DNA from: Chloroflexota bacterium
Lineage (GTDB): Bacteria > Chloroflexota > Anaerolineae > JAAEKA01
Assembly: GCA_034717495.1 (NCBI GenBank)
Contig: JAYELL010000001.1
Coordinates: forward strand, 156,981 to 220,980
Length of the DNA stretch: 64,000 nucleotides
Direction: 5' to 3'
This document shows positions 46,515 through 55,341 of the stretch, piece after piece (the stretch's first letter is position 1; each line of letters opens with the position of its first letter). Under the pieces are notes generated by a model that worked only from the letters and a program-made list of their open reading frames with translations, had not been told where the DNA came from and made no database searches. The translations under genes and the position numbers were made by a program.

Positions 46515-47124
46515 GTCCGCGTTGGAAGCAGGACTGGCATCGAAATACGTTTTTGAGGCCGATGATGGGACCAGGATCTGGGTGCGGCCAGAGCGACCCG
46601 ACGATGCCCCTTTATTGGTCGATCTTTTTGAGCACCTCAGTGATCAGAGTCGTTTTCAGCGCTTTTCCAAGGTGTTGGACCGCCCAGACCGGGAACGCGT
46701 CATGGTCGAGGCGGACCGGCTGGCAGAGAGGATACCACCTGAAGAGTATGCGTGGTTGGCTTTTGCTGACCTCCCGGATCAGCAGGCAGCGCCGATCGCG
46801 GCGGCTCGCCTGGCCAAAGTGGCGGACGATACAGCAGAAGTTGCTGTGGTCGTTCGCGATGATCTGCAACTGCGCGGAATCGGGTCGCGTCTGCTCAACT
46901 ACGTGCTCGATCAAGCTCGAATCCATGGCATGAACCGTCTGACGGCGACCTTTCGCAGCGATAACCGGGCCGTGTGGCGCCTCCTGGGTTACTCGCCCTA
47001 TCACGTCACCTGGGAAATGCACGGCACCCAGGTGGACGTTATCATCCATGTGCCGCCACTTAGCCGGGAAAACGGTCCCCGCGTTTCCACCCGGGAAGCT
47101 TCGGAACAACCCCCTGCCCCATAG
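46501..47124 (+). CDS. GNAT family acetyltransferase (second of tandem pair)
   Basis: A 207-aa paralogue of the preceding gene: VRPERPDDAPLLVDLFEHLSDQSRFQRF, CoA-binding VRDDLQLRGIGSRLLNYV with LRGIG, then TFRSDNRAVWRLLGYSPYHVTW. GGAG lies six bases upstream of ATG 46501; ATG 46504 also possible. The overlap with the first gene implies translational coupling, so the two may act together, perhaps as a heterodimer or on related substrates. The best-conserved parts of the pair are the N-terminal 40 aa and the CoA loop. Confidence 0.85.
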   Translation: MMKDESALEAGLASKYVFEADDGTRIWVRPERPDDAPLLVDLFEHLSDQSRFQRFSKVLDRPDRERVMVEADRLAERIPPEEYAWLAFADLPDQQAAPIAAARLAKVADDTAEVAVVVRDDLQLRGIGSRLLNYVLDQARIHGMNRLTATFRSDNRAVWRLLGYSPYHVTWEMHGTQVDVIIHVPPLSRENGPRVSTREASEQPPAP

Positions 47125-47221
47125 CCACGACAGTTTTCCCCCGTCCGGCGACCGAATCACCAGATAATGAACCTGGACCGGCCTATTGCGGTATTGGTTA
47201 AAGGTGAATGGCACCTCTTTC

Positions 47222-50200
47222 ATGGAGCAACTTTCGTCTTTTCAGAATCCTCTTCCCCCTCAATTGCCTGACGATCCCTCGCGTCCCTCAGATGCGATGG
47301 ACAGTGACCCCAAAAAGTCTTCTGCGCGAAGACTGGATGATTTTCGGCAATCCACAGCGGTTTCCTTGATTGTATTCCTGTTGCGAAGGCTGCTCTTTGG
47401 CACTGTGATCCTTGGGGCGATCACGTTTTTGACATTCTGGGGCCTGGAAATGGCGCGCGGTACCTCGTTAGCTACGGCGATCAGCGATGCGATCGAGATG
47501 TCCCTGGCCTATCTCGGCAACCTGCTGCAAGGGAATCTCGGCTTGACCGAACCAGGAACTTTGCAGCCCAGGGCCGTTCCCGTCTCAGAAGTGCTTTGGG
47601 GCCTTTTGAAGAACAGCCTCGGTTTGTTGGCGGTTTCCCTTTCTATCGCCACAGCGGTGGGTATTCTGATGGGTATCTGGAGCGCCAACTGGCGGCGGAG
47701 CGGTTGGTCCACGGTGATGATTGTCGTGTCGGTCATCGGTGTTTCAATCCCCAGTTTCTTTGCGGCCCTGTTGTTACAACTCCTCATGGTAGAGTCGGCA
47801 AAGGCGACCGGCAGGCCTCTCTTGCCCATCGGAGGCTTTGGCTGGGACAAACATATCCTTTTGCCGGCCATCGTTCTGGCGACCCGCCCGATCGCTCAGA
47901 TTGCCCGGATGACATTCATCAGCGTTGGTGATATCCTGGACCAGGACTACGTACGCACGGCCCGGGGGAAGGGTCTTTGGCCCCGCCAGATCTGGTGGCG
48001 ATATGTTCTCAAAAACGCGGCCGTACCTATTCTGACCACCATCGGAGTATCCACTCGTTTTGCCCTCAGCAGCCTTCCGGTCATCGAGTACTTTTTTGGG
48101 TGGCCCGGGTTGGGTTGGGCGTTGCTCAAATCGATAACAATCCAGGATGATGATCTGACAGTTGCTCTGGTGTTGTGCCTGGGAATTCTCTTTATCCTGA
48201 TCAACCTGTTGCTGGACCTGAGTTATCGGGTAGTCGACCCTCGCTTGAGGGAACAGGAAAAGCGGGTTGGCCAGAACGGGGGCGGCGGTGTTCTCGAGCG
48301 ACTGCAGGATTTCTGGAGAGGGGTGACAGATTGGATACGCTACAATCCCCTGCGAAACTGGTGGCAGGGTCGCAACATAGAGCCGGCTCCCAGCCCTTTC
48401 GCCACCCTCCCGACGGATTACACGACTCAACCAGAGGTTAGTGCTGAGAAATTCTCCGCCGAGCGGCGGCGGGCCTGGTGGCGCGGCACGCTTGGAAACG
48501 CGCCCTTTATGCTCGGTTTGATGTTAGTCATGCTGTTGCTTGCGGTGTTCATCTTTGGGCCCCGTTTCACCCCTCACAATCCCTACCTGACCCAGGGCCT
48601 TCAGATCGTCGACGGGGAGTTCCTGATGCCTCCCTTCGAGCCAGGTGGGACCTATCCGTTGGGCACCGACGTGTTGGGACGCGATATTCTGAGCCTGATC
48701 CTGGCAGGTTTGCAGCAGACTATGATTCTGGCTGTCCTGGTAGTGCTGGCCCGGGTTGTGCTGGGTAGCCTGCTCGGCACCATCGCCGGCTGGAATAGCG
48801 GCTCATGGATCGATCGGCTTCTGATGGGTCTGGTCGAGATCCTTGCCGCCTTCCCCATGCTGTTGCTGGCAATGATCCTTATTCTGGCGCTGGGTATTCG
48901 TAACGGTATGCTCTCATTCGTTATCGCGCTAAGCCTGGCTGGCTGGGGCGAGATTATGCAGTACGTCCGTGGCGAGGTCATGACTATCCGGCACAAAGCG
49001 TATATTGAGAGCGCAGTTGCAGTTGGTCTGCGCACGCCAGGCCTGCTCGTGCGGCACGTGACGCCCAACCTGCTGCCGGGCGTGATTTCCCTGGCGGCGC
49101 TGGAGATGGGCGCCGTATTGATGCTCCTTGGCGAGCTTGGTTTCATCGGTATCTTTATCGGAGGCGGTGCCTTCGCGGAACTCGACATCGCCGGCCAGCC
49201 ATATCATTACTCCGACGTCCCGGAATGGGCCTCGCTGCTGAGCAGTGTCAGAGCCTATGCTCGTGCCTATCCGTGGGTTGCGATCTATCCAGCCCTGGCC
49301 TTTTTCCTGGCAATTGTAGGCTTCAATCTGTTTGGAGAGGGGCTCCGACGCATGGTTGAAACGGTAGGCATCGGACTCAATCGTCTTGTCAATCGCTATA
49401 CCGTCGGCGCAGGGTTGGTGGCCTTGTTGGCCATTGGTTGGGTCCAGACCAACACGGGTTCCATTGCCTACTACAAGCAGGAGACCGCTCTGTTTGATGG
49501 ACAACGATCATTCGAGCACGTTCAGGCGTTGGCCAGTCCTGAATTTCAAGACCGCAAGCTCGGAACGGCGGGTTTGGCTGCTGGTGCCGATTACGTTGCC
49601 GCCCAGTTCAAGGTGCTCGGATTGCAGCCGGCGGGCGAAAAGATGAGCTATCTTCAAACCCGCCAGCGAGCCTATATGGAACTCAACGGATTGCCCCAAC
49701 TGGTCGTCGAGGACGGCGGCGCGCCAGCTGTGTACATGGATGAGTATATCGAGTATCCATCGCCGTATATCAATATCGGTGAGGCAAAAGGGGATGTCCG
49801 GGTGGTCCTTGCCAATGATTTGGACCCTGGCAATTATCAGAAGTCGTTCCCGGCGCTGCGCGAGGAGGTCATGTCAGAGGATATCGTGCTGGTACTATCC
49901 GATCAGGAGGCATCCTATTTCAGGGACATTCCTATTGCCGGATTGCTGGTCCTCGCGGAGGATCCGGTGGATCTTCGCAGGCATTATACACTGTCGACCC
50001 GTACGAGAGCATGGGACGCTTTTGGCACCAACAGGCGTACCGGTGGTGATTTTCCCACCTTTCGAATCAGTGAGGGACTTGTCGAGAGGCTGCTGAACGG
50101 TTCGGGCGAGAGCCTCGATAGCCTTCGTGCACGCAGGCGCGGTCTTGGCAGGAATGAAGTTCAGGTAGTCGATGCGAACGGCTCTGTGGCGATGTCCGTA

Positions 50201-50917
50201 TCTGGCAAGATTTTCGATCATGAGCCGGCCTACCATGTGATTGGGCATATGCCTGGCGTATCCGGACGCGCTACTGCCGGTGATCTTCAGATGGACGACC
50301 AGGTAGTCATCGTTTTGGCGCAGTACGACAGCCCTCCCTTTGGACCGACAGGGTGTTGCCCGGCAACTAACGACAATGCCAGCGGAATTGGCGTGATGTT
50401 GGAGACAATCCGCGTCCTCCAGCAATCTGATTATCAGCCCTATCGAACGTTTTTGTTCATTGCCTATTCTGGTGAGGGCCGGGAGGGTGGTGAATCTGTT
50501 CAACCTCATGATGTCAGTAAATTCCTCCAGGCCAAGGCTGGATTTGCTACGACCTTGGAGGTAGAGGCGATTGTTCACCTGCGGGGCCTGGGCGGCAGCG
50601 GTGAACGACTCCAGATCACAGCGGGCGGCAATCAGCGGCTGGCCAAACTTTTCGAAAGCGCAGCCCGGCAAGTGGGCGCCGCTACCGTGCGCAATGAGGA
50701 CGCCGTTGATTTGAGCATTGTTTTCGCCGAGGGTTCCGGTAGAGCTGGGGATCTCGGACAGGAGGCACCAACCATTGGCCTGACGTGGGAAGACTGGCAG
50801 GGGACAGCTCGCACAGCTGAAGACACCATGGAAACTGTATCGGCCGATAACCTTGAGATGGCTGGTAAGACCCTGGCCCTGGCGTTGATGATCATAGGCC
50901 GGGAAAACCGCTATTAA
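47222..50917 (+). CDS. DppB-DppC permease fusion with degenerate M28 peptidase domain
   Basis: A protein of about 1231 aa fusing three units. Residues about 40-345 are a DppB-type permease (EAA loop QDYVRTARGKGLWPRQIWWRYVL). Residues about 420-735 are a DppC-type permease (N-terminal GTDVLGRDILSLILAG; EAA loop IESAVAVGLRTPGLLVRHVTPN). After one more helix (about 740-758) comes an outside domain of the M28 aminopeptidase fold with a protease-associated-like insert. The M28 landmark TNDNASG (1049-1055) is kept, but the first His of HYDS reads Gln (Q1034), the Glu-Glu pair reads E1085-G1086, and the last His before TPEDT-like TAEDT is missing. So catalysis is doubtful. No binding protein or ATPase gene is adjacent. 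ATG 47222 was chosen; TTG 47186 is possible. Confidence 0.85.
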   Translation: MEQLSSFQNPLPPQLPDDPSRPSDAMDSDPKKSSARRLDDFRQSTAVSLIVFLLRRLLFGTVILGAITFLTFWGLEMARGTSLATAISDAIEMSLAYLGNLLQGNLGLTEPGTLQPRAVPVSEVLWGLLKNSLGLLAVSLSIATAVGILMGIWSANWRRSGWSTVMIVVSVIGVSIPSFFAALLLQLLMVESAKATGRPLLPIGGFGWDKHILLPAIVLATRPIAQIARMTFISVGDILDQDYVRTARGKGLWPRQIWWRYVLKNAAVPILTTIGVSTRFALSSLPVIEYFFGWPGLGWALLKSITIQDDDLTVALVLCLGILFILINLLLDLSYRVVDPRLREQEKRVGQNGGGGVLERLQDFWRGVTDWIRYNPLRNWWQGRNIEPAPSPFATLPTDYTTQPEVSAEKFSAERRRAWWRGTLGNAPFMLGLMLVMLLLAVFIFGPRFTPHNPYLTQGLQIVDGEFLMPPFEPGGTYPLGTDVLGRDILSLILAGLQQTMILAVLVVLARVVLGSLLGTIAGWNSGSWIDRLLMGLVEILAAFPMLLLAMILILALGIRNGMLSFVIALSLAGWGEIMQYVRGEVMTIRHKAYIESAVAVGLRTPGLLVRHVTPNLLPGVISLAALEMGAVLMLLGELGFIGIFIGGGAFAELDIAGQPYHYSDVPEWASLLSSVRAYARAYPWVAIYPALAFFLAIVGFNLFGEGLRRMVETVGIGLNRLVNRYTVGAGLVALLAIGWVQTNTGSIAYYKQETALFDGQRSFEHVQALASPEFQDRKLGTAGLAAGADYVAAQFKVLGLQPAGEKMSYLQTRQRAYMELNGLPQLVVEDGGAPAVYMDEYIEYPSPYINIGEAKGDVRVVLANDLDPGNYQKSFPALREEVMSEDIVLVLSDQEASYFRDIPIAGLLVLAEDPVDLRRHYTLSTRTRAWDAFGTNRRTGGDFPTFRISEGLVERLLNGSGESLDSLRARRRGLGRNEVQVVDANGSVAMSVSGKIFDHEPAYHVIGHMPGVSGRATAGDLQMDDQVVIVLAQYDSPPFGPTGCCPATNDNASGIGVMLETIRVLQQSDYQPYRTFLFIAYSGEGREGGESVQPHDVSKFLQAKAGFATTLEVEAIVHLRGLGGSGERLQITAGGNQRLAKLFESAARQVGAATVRNEDAVDLSIVFAEGSGRAGDLGQEAPTIGLTWEDWQGTARTAEDTMETVSADNLEMAGKTLALALMIIGRENRY

Positions 50918-50961
50918 TTGACAATGGTCAATTGTTGATGGCAAGCGTTCCGGCTGTGGCC

Positions 50962-51111
50962 CTATAGGATACCCAATGTTCTCAGCACAATGGCGATCAT
51001 GGCGCAGGTAGTAAGGGACAATAAAAGACCACTCACGATCAGCGCAATTGATTTTGAGGGACCCGTCGTATTATCCTCAGGGTTTTCCGGCCTGTCCTCG
51101 TCAACCGACAT
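50962..51111 (-). CDS. Small single-helix membrane protein
   Basis: A 49-aa reading frame: an acidic, Pro-rich N-terminus (MSVDEDRPENPEDN) followed by one hydrophobic helix (about 22-45). It overlaps the 3' end of the YdcF-like gene by 11 bases and would be translated after it. The helix and the acidic-in topology support a real small membrane protein, but the ribosome binding site is weak. Function unknown. Confidence 0.4.
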   Translation of the reverse strand: MSVDEDRPENPEDNTTGPSKSIALIVSGLLLSLTTCAMIAIVLRTLGIL

Positions 51112-51790
51112 AATGCAACGTCTCATCTTTCTCTTGACCGGGCTGGCTGACATCTTCGCAAAGGGTTTTTCCGCCATGACGCGGCGCAACCTGCCAGAAC
51201 GGTTTTAGTCCTAATTTCCTGGACGCGAACAGCCAGGCAAGTCCTATCACCTCGTAGCCAAGCGCCCTCAAGCGGCGCGAGCAGGACGCAAACTCGTAAC
51301 TTGTCGCCGGATAGGCCATTTTGTGCCGAATGCCCTCGGCGTCGAAGATATTGTCGGCGCGCCGCACGTGGTGGGGGGTTGTCACCACGATAGCCGTATG
51401 CCAGTCGCGATCGGTCATAATTCGCCGGCAATAGGCGGCGTTTTCGATGGTATCGCGCGAGTTGGCTTCAACAACAAGGGCTCCTGCCGGCAGGCCGAGT
51501 CTACGGGCCAGATCGGCCATGACTTCAGCTTCGATATGGGTGTTGCGAACAGCGCCACCCGAGACGATCACGGCCTTGCCCTTGCCCGCATTGAAGAGGT
51601 TGACAGCCAGCGTAATCTCTTCCTCGATGGCAGCACTGGGGCTGCCGTCATCGACGGCGGGATGACCCAATACGATGATCACATCGGCCGCTCGCACGGG
51701 GCGATGCCTCGGCACGAAGGCACTCATGATCCAGGCGAGGCTGGCGCCGGAAAAAGCGGCCAGAGCGATCAGGAAATTGAACCGTTTCAT
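51101..51790 (-). CDS. YdcF/SanA-like DUF218 protein
   Basis: A 229-aa protein with an N-terminal membrane helix (about 5-24) and a DUF218 domain: ADVIIVLGHPAVDDGSPS, KAVIVSGGAVRNTHIEAEVMADLA, VVEANSRDTIENAAYC, and TAIVVTTPHHVRRADNIFDAEG. The family includes SanA and ElyC, which act in envelope integrity and lipid-carrier metabolism. ATG 51790 is chosen because the membrane helix starts right after it. The helix followed by the DUF218 domain suggests an extracytoplasmic active face. Confidence 0.85.
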   Translation of the reverse strand: MKRFNFLIALAAFSGASLAWIMSAFVPRHRPVRAADVIIVLGHPAVDDGSPSAAIEEEITLAVNLFNAGKGKAVIVSGGAVRNTHIEAEVMADLARRLGLPAGALVVEANSRDTIENAAYCRRIMTDRDWHTAIVVTTPHHVRRADNIFDAEGIRHKMAYPATSYEFASCSRRLRALGYEVIGLAWLFASRKLGLKPFWQVAPRHGGKTLCEDVSQPGQEKDETLHYVG

Positions 51791-51941
51791 GCTGTCAAGT
51801 GTAGCACATTTCCTGCCCACCTCATAAACCGGATTGGTGCTGTATGTATCCTCGCCTGGCAACAATTCCCCAGGGAATACGTCGCACCACGGATGGACCC
51901 ATGCGAAAGCATGCGTTAAGCAATCTTCTGGCGCATCCTGG

Positions 51942-51970
51942 TTGATGGAGTTCCCTCATGGTGTTATAAT
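51942..51970 (+). promoter_or_regulatory. Promoter for the spermidine-synthase-like gene
   Basis: TTGATG (51942-51947), 17-base spacer, perfect TATAAT (51965-51970), 53 bases before ATG 52024. Confidence 0.6.
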
Positions 51971-52023
51971 GACGGCAGGAAATTATCGTAAACACCGATC
52001 ATCGCGCAAGGAAATGGCTGCCG

Positions 52024-54498
52024 ATGAGCAGCAAGACCGCCAGCCAACCGATCATCAACTACCGCGTGTTATCCGCAGTTGCCGCACTGTCGGCTGCGAC
52101 ATTGATTCTGGAAGGCTCACTGTTGCGGCTTTTGGCGGTCGCCCAGTTCTATCATTTCGCCTTTTTGGTTATCAGCCTGGCGCTACTGGGATTCGGTGCC
52201 AGTGGCTCCTTATTGACCGTCAGCGCCCGTCTGCAGCGGTTGCCGGTAGAACGATTGCTTGCCGGAGTCGGTGTAGCCTTTCTTCTGTCCACAGGCCTGG
52301 CCTATCTCGTCGTCAACCTGATCCCCTTCGACAGCTACAGCATTGCCTGGGACCGGCGCCAAATTCCCCTTTTTTTGCTCTACTACCTGGCTCTCGCCCT
52401 GCCTTTTGTCTGTAGTGGTCTCGGTATCGGGGGTGGGTTGGCCAAGAGCCCCGGATACACACATCTTGTCTATGCGTCCAATCTGATTGGATCGGCCATC
52501 GGAGCCCTGCTTGCTCCGCTGATTCTTGCCCTGGCGGGGGTGCCGGGTGGGGCTCTGGCGGCTGGCATGATCGGACTGCTGGCGGTCATTCTTGTCCGGG
52601 GGCGACCACCAGTCGGTACCACGGATCGCCGATGGATCACCGCCTTGTTGCTGGCAGCCGTACTGACACTGCTTTCAGTCCTTGGTTGGTTCAATCTGCA
52701 AGGTCGCGCCATCCTGGGAATGACCATTTCTCCCTACAAGGGCTTGGCAAATGCCCTTCGCTATCCCGGTGCGCAGCAGCAATTTCAGGGTTGGAATGCA
52801 ATCTCCAGGGTCGACGGAATCTCCCAGGCCGGTATTCGTCAACTGCCTGGATTGAGCTACACCTATTTCGGCACGATACCGGAACAGCAGGGCGTAGCCG
52901 TTGATGCCAATACAGTCTCTCCCTTGACCGAAGCGACGCCGGAGACATTCCCGGCGGCCGGCTATTTGCCCGAAGCCATTGCCTTTCAGCTTCGCCCAAA
53001 TGCCAAGACCCTGGTGGTCAACCCTGCCGCGGGTCTGGCAGTGCTGCAGGCGCTGGCAGGCGACGCGGAGAGTGTCACCTCGGTGTTGGAAAACGGTCTT
53101 GTGGCTCGGGCTGTCGCAAACATGGCCCCCGATTTCAATGTGTTCGAGGACGAGCGGGTCAGGTCGGTCATCGAAACACCGAGGGTATTTCTCCAGCAGG
53201 ACAGCGATAGCTACGATATCGTGTTGTTCCCGCTGGCCGATTCCTATCGCCCGGTAACCAGCGGCGCCTACAGCTTGAGCGAGACCTACGGATTGACGAA
53301 AGAAGCCATGGCTGCCGCGCTGGAGCGCCTCTCCTATGATGGACTACTGGTGGCCACGCGCTGGCTCCAAAACCCGCCCAGCGAGGACGTCAAGCTGCTT
53401 GCCACTGCGATAGAAGCACTCGTTGACCAGGGAGTCGAATCGCCGGGTGACTCGTTGGCGGCGCTGCGCGGCATCCAGACGATCACTGTGTTGCTCCGGC
53501 CTGGTGGATGGACTTCGCAAGAACTGGCTGCTCTGCGCAGTTTTGCCGAGGAAAAACGATTCGACCTGGTATGGCTTCCCGATATTCAGGAGAACGAAGT
53601 CAACCGCTATAACCGGCTTTCGCAACCAGCTCTTTTTGAGGCGACCAGGACTCTATTGGATCCGGATCAACGGGAACGCTTTTACCAGGTGAACCCATAT
53701 GCGATCCGGCCTGCCACCGACGATCATCCCTTCTTTTTTCATTTTTTCACATGGCGTCAAACGCGCGAGGTGTTGGGTCAACTGGGGCAAAGTTGGCAAC
53801 CTTTCGGGGGCAGCGGCTATCTGCTTCTGTTAGCTCTATTGGCGCTGGTGCTGGTGCTGAGTATCCTTATGATTCTGGCCCCTCTGTTATGGGTTGGAAA
53901 CGCTCAGATTGGCCAGCCGGGTTGGCCGGCAGTGGCGCGCACACTGCTTTATTTCAGTCTTCTGGGCGTAGCCTTCCTGTTCGTCGAGATCCCTCTCATT
54001 CAGCGTTCGATCCTGATATTGGGCCATCCTACCTATGCCTTTGCCGTCGTGGTGATCTCACTGCTCTTTTTCTCAGGGATCGGCTCGATTCTCTCGGGCA
54101 AACCTGATCTTCCCTCGCGAAGACTGGTTGGGGCGCTGGTGATCGTGGCCTTACTTACGCCATGGGTAATCGCTCTCATCTCCGACCTGTTACTGGGTCT
54201 GCCGTTCGGCCTGAGAGCCCTTCTTTCCGGCCTGAGTCTGGCACCTCTTGGCGTCTTGATGGGAATGCCTTTCCCGTTGGGCCTGGCATGGCTGGAAGGG
54301 AAAGCGCCTGGATTGGTGGCCTGGGCCTGGGCCGTCAATGGCTGTGCATCGGTGGTCGCCTCAGTAATGGCGGCGATTTTGGCCCTGGCTTATGGCTTCA
54401 CCGTCGTTCTGTCGTTAGGTGCGCTTGCCTATGGCCTTGCCTGGGTTACCCTGTTTTTGCACAAGCCAGCCAGTGCAAGTGAGGGTTTGAATTTGTGA
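52024..54498 (+). CDS. Spermidine-synthase-like polytopic membrane protein
   Basis: An 824-aa protein: about seven N-terminal helices (14-235), a soluble Rossmann-like domain (about 250-590) and a second membrane bundle (600-815). The architecture is that of the large SpeE-like membrane proteins, in which a methyltransferase-fold domain sits between helices. The glycine-rich SAM/dcSAM motif is degenerate here (LVVNPAAGLAVLQAL), so polyamine synthesis is not assured. DNYDIV-like acidic motif reads SDSYDIVLFPLADSY. The C-terminal helices contain FVEIPLIQRSILILGHPTYAF, a conserved block of this group. AGGA lies 11 bases upstream of the ATG. No polyamine genes are adjacent. Confidence 0.8.
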   Translation: MSSKTASQPIINYRVLSAVAALSAATLILEGSLLRLLAVAQFYHFAFLVISLALLGFGASGSLLTVSARLQRLPVERLLAGVGVAFLLSTGLAYLVVNLIPFDSYSIAWDRRQIPLFLLYYLALALPFVCSGLGIGGGLAKSPGYTHLVYASNLIGSAIGALLAPLILALAGVPGGALAAGMIGLLAVILVRGRPPVGTTDRRWITALLLAAVLTLLSVLGWFNLQGRAILGMTISPYKGLANALRYPGAQQQFQGWNAISRVDGISQAGIRQLPGLSYTYFGTIPEQQGVAVDANTVSPLTEATPETFPAAGYLPEAIAFQLRPNAKTLVVNPAAGLAVLQALAGDAESVTSVLENGLVARAVANMAPDFNVFEDERVRSVIETPRVFLQQDSDSYDIVLFPLADSYRPVTSGAYSLSETYGLTKEAMAAALERLSYDGLLVATRWLQNPPSEDVKLLATAIEALVDQGVESPGDSLAALRGIQTITVLLRPGGWTSQELAALRSFAEEKRFDLVWLPDIQENEVNRYNRLSQPALFEATRTLLDPDQRERFYQVNPYAIRPATDDHPFFFHFFTWRQTREVLGQLGQSWQPFGGSGYLLLLALLALVLVLSILMILAPLLWVGNAQIGQPGWPAVARTLLYFSLLGVAFLFVEIPLIQRSILILGHPTYAFAVVVISLLFFSGIGSILSGKPDLPSRRLVGALVIVALLTPWVIALISDLLLGLPFGLRALLSGLSLAPLGVLMGMPFPLGLAWLEGKAPGLVAWAWAVNGCASVVASVMAAILALAYGFTVVLSLGALAYGLAWVTLFLHKPASASEGLNL

Positions 54499-54548
54499 GT
54501 GGATCAGGGACTTTGGCCTGTCTTTCGCCTTTCCAGCTAATCTAACCC

Positions 54549-54757
54549 GGACAAGCCAGAGGAACGCTGATTACGCAGACCTTCGGCGCAGATTCACGCT
54601 GATCTTTTTTGATCTTGTTTGGATCGATCAGCGTCAGACTTCAACTTCGCCCCTCGACACGCTCGGGATACCGCTCAGCACAGGTCCCTTCGGCTGCGCT
54701 CACCGTCACGCCAGCAGGCGTACCGTGAGGTAGCAGACGATGCGTGAGCTAGCCAGG
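54549..54757. repeat. Dispersed repeats between genes
   Basis: This 434-base gap contains a copy of the GCAGACCTTCGGCGCAGATT unit (54549-54617), 'cccctcgaca' and 'cccttcggct' type repeats, and at 54701-54757 a segment that is an inverted near-copy of 37491-37553. No gene before the promoter at 54866. Confidence 0.75.
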
Positions 54758-54865
54758 CGGACCGGGAGGCCAGCGCTCCGTGAGAAGGTGCCCTTGGGGA
54801 ACCACCCCGGAGCGTCAGCGAAGTGGGCGGTGTCGGGCGGCCAGACTGTTCGAGGCACCTGGCGA

Positions 54866-54894
54866 GCGACAGAGCAGAAACGGTGTGGTATAAT
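54866..54894 (+). promoter_or_regulatory. Promoter for the small lipoprotein gene
   Basis: GCGACA (54866-54871), 17-base spacer, perfect TATAAT (54889-54894), about 40 bases before ATG 54933. Confidence 0.5.
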
Positions 54895-54932
54895 TGAGTC
54901 GTGAAACCTTCACGGAGGTAGGTGCTGAAGAT

Positions 54933-55187
54933 ATGTATAGCAGAAACCGTTCATTGCTGTTACCACTGTTTGCACTCTTGCTTGCTATCGCGCTGTCGTT
55001 TGCAGCCTGCAATGGGGAACCGCTCGATGTAGAGTTGACCAGAGAAAACGGTCGCGAACTCCGGGTCAAGGTAGACGAACTCCTTGACGATGTAGGTGAG
55101 TTCGTGGCAGGTTTCTGTAGTACCTCGGCTCTGCCAGCTGGTGCTGCCATTGTGTTCATCACCTGGCAACGCCGGCAGGACGATTGA
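54933..55187 (+). CDS. Small putative lipoprotein
   Basis: An 84-aa protein with a signal peptide and lipobox SFAAC (Cys26 by position), then a short mature part (NGEPLDVELTRENGRELRVKVDELLDDVGEF) ending in another hydrophobic stretch (AGAAIVFITW). The GGAGGT further upstream is about 17 bases from the start; GAAG is closer. A good promoter lies upstream. No family recognised. Confidence 0.6.
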   Translation: MYSRNRSLLLPLFALLLAIALSFAACNGEPLDVELTRENGRELRVKVDELLDDVGEFVAGFCSTSALPAGAAIVFITWQRRQDD

Positions 55188-55259
55188 TTCCCACCTTGCT
55201 GCCGTTCATGGCCTCGCTGTACAACCGTCATATTTGATGCCATCGAAGGGGTAGAAAGT

Positions 55260-55288
55260 TTGACCCCTGGGTTTCGCTGGCCTATAAT
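55260..55288 (+). promoter_or_regulatory. Promoter for the sugar-nucleotide operon
   Basis: TTGACC (55260-55265), 17-base spacer, perfect TATAAT (55283-55288), 53 bases before ATG 55342. Confidence 0.65.
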
Positions 55289-55341
55289 GGCGTGGTCATT
55301 TCCGCCGTCCCGCCAGCAATGGTCAGGAGAAAGCCCGCCCG

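Noticed and set aside
47222..50917. Active M28 aminopeptidase
   Set aside because: Several metal-ligand positions appear substituted, so activity is not claimed despite the conserved TNDNASG motif.
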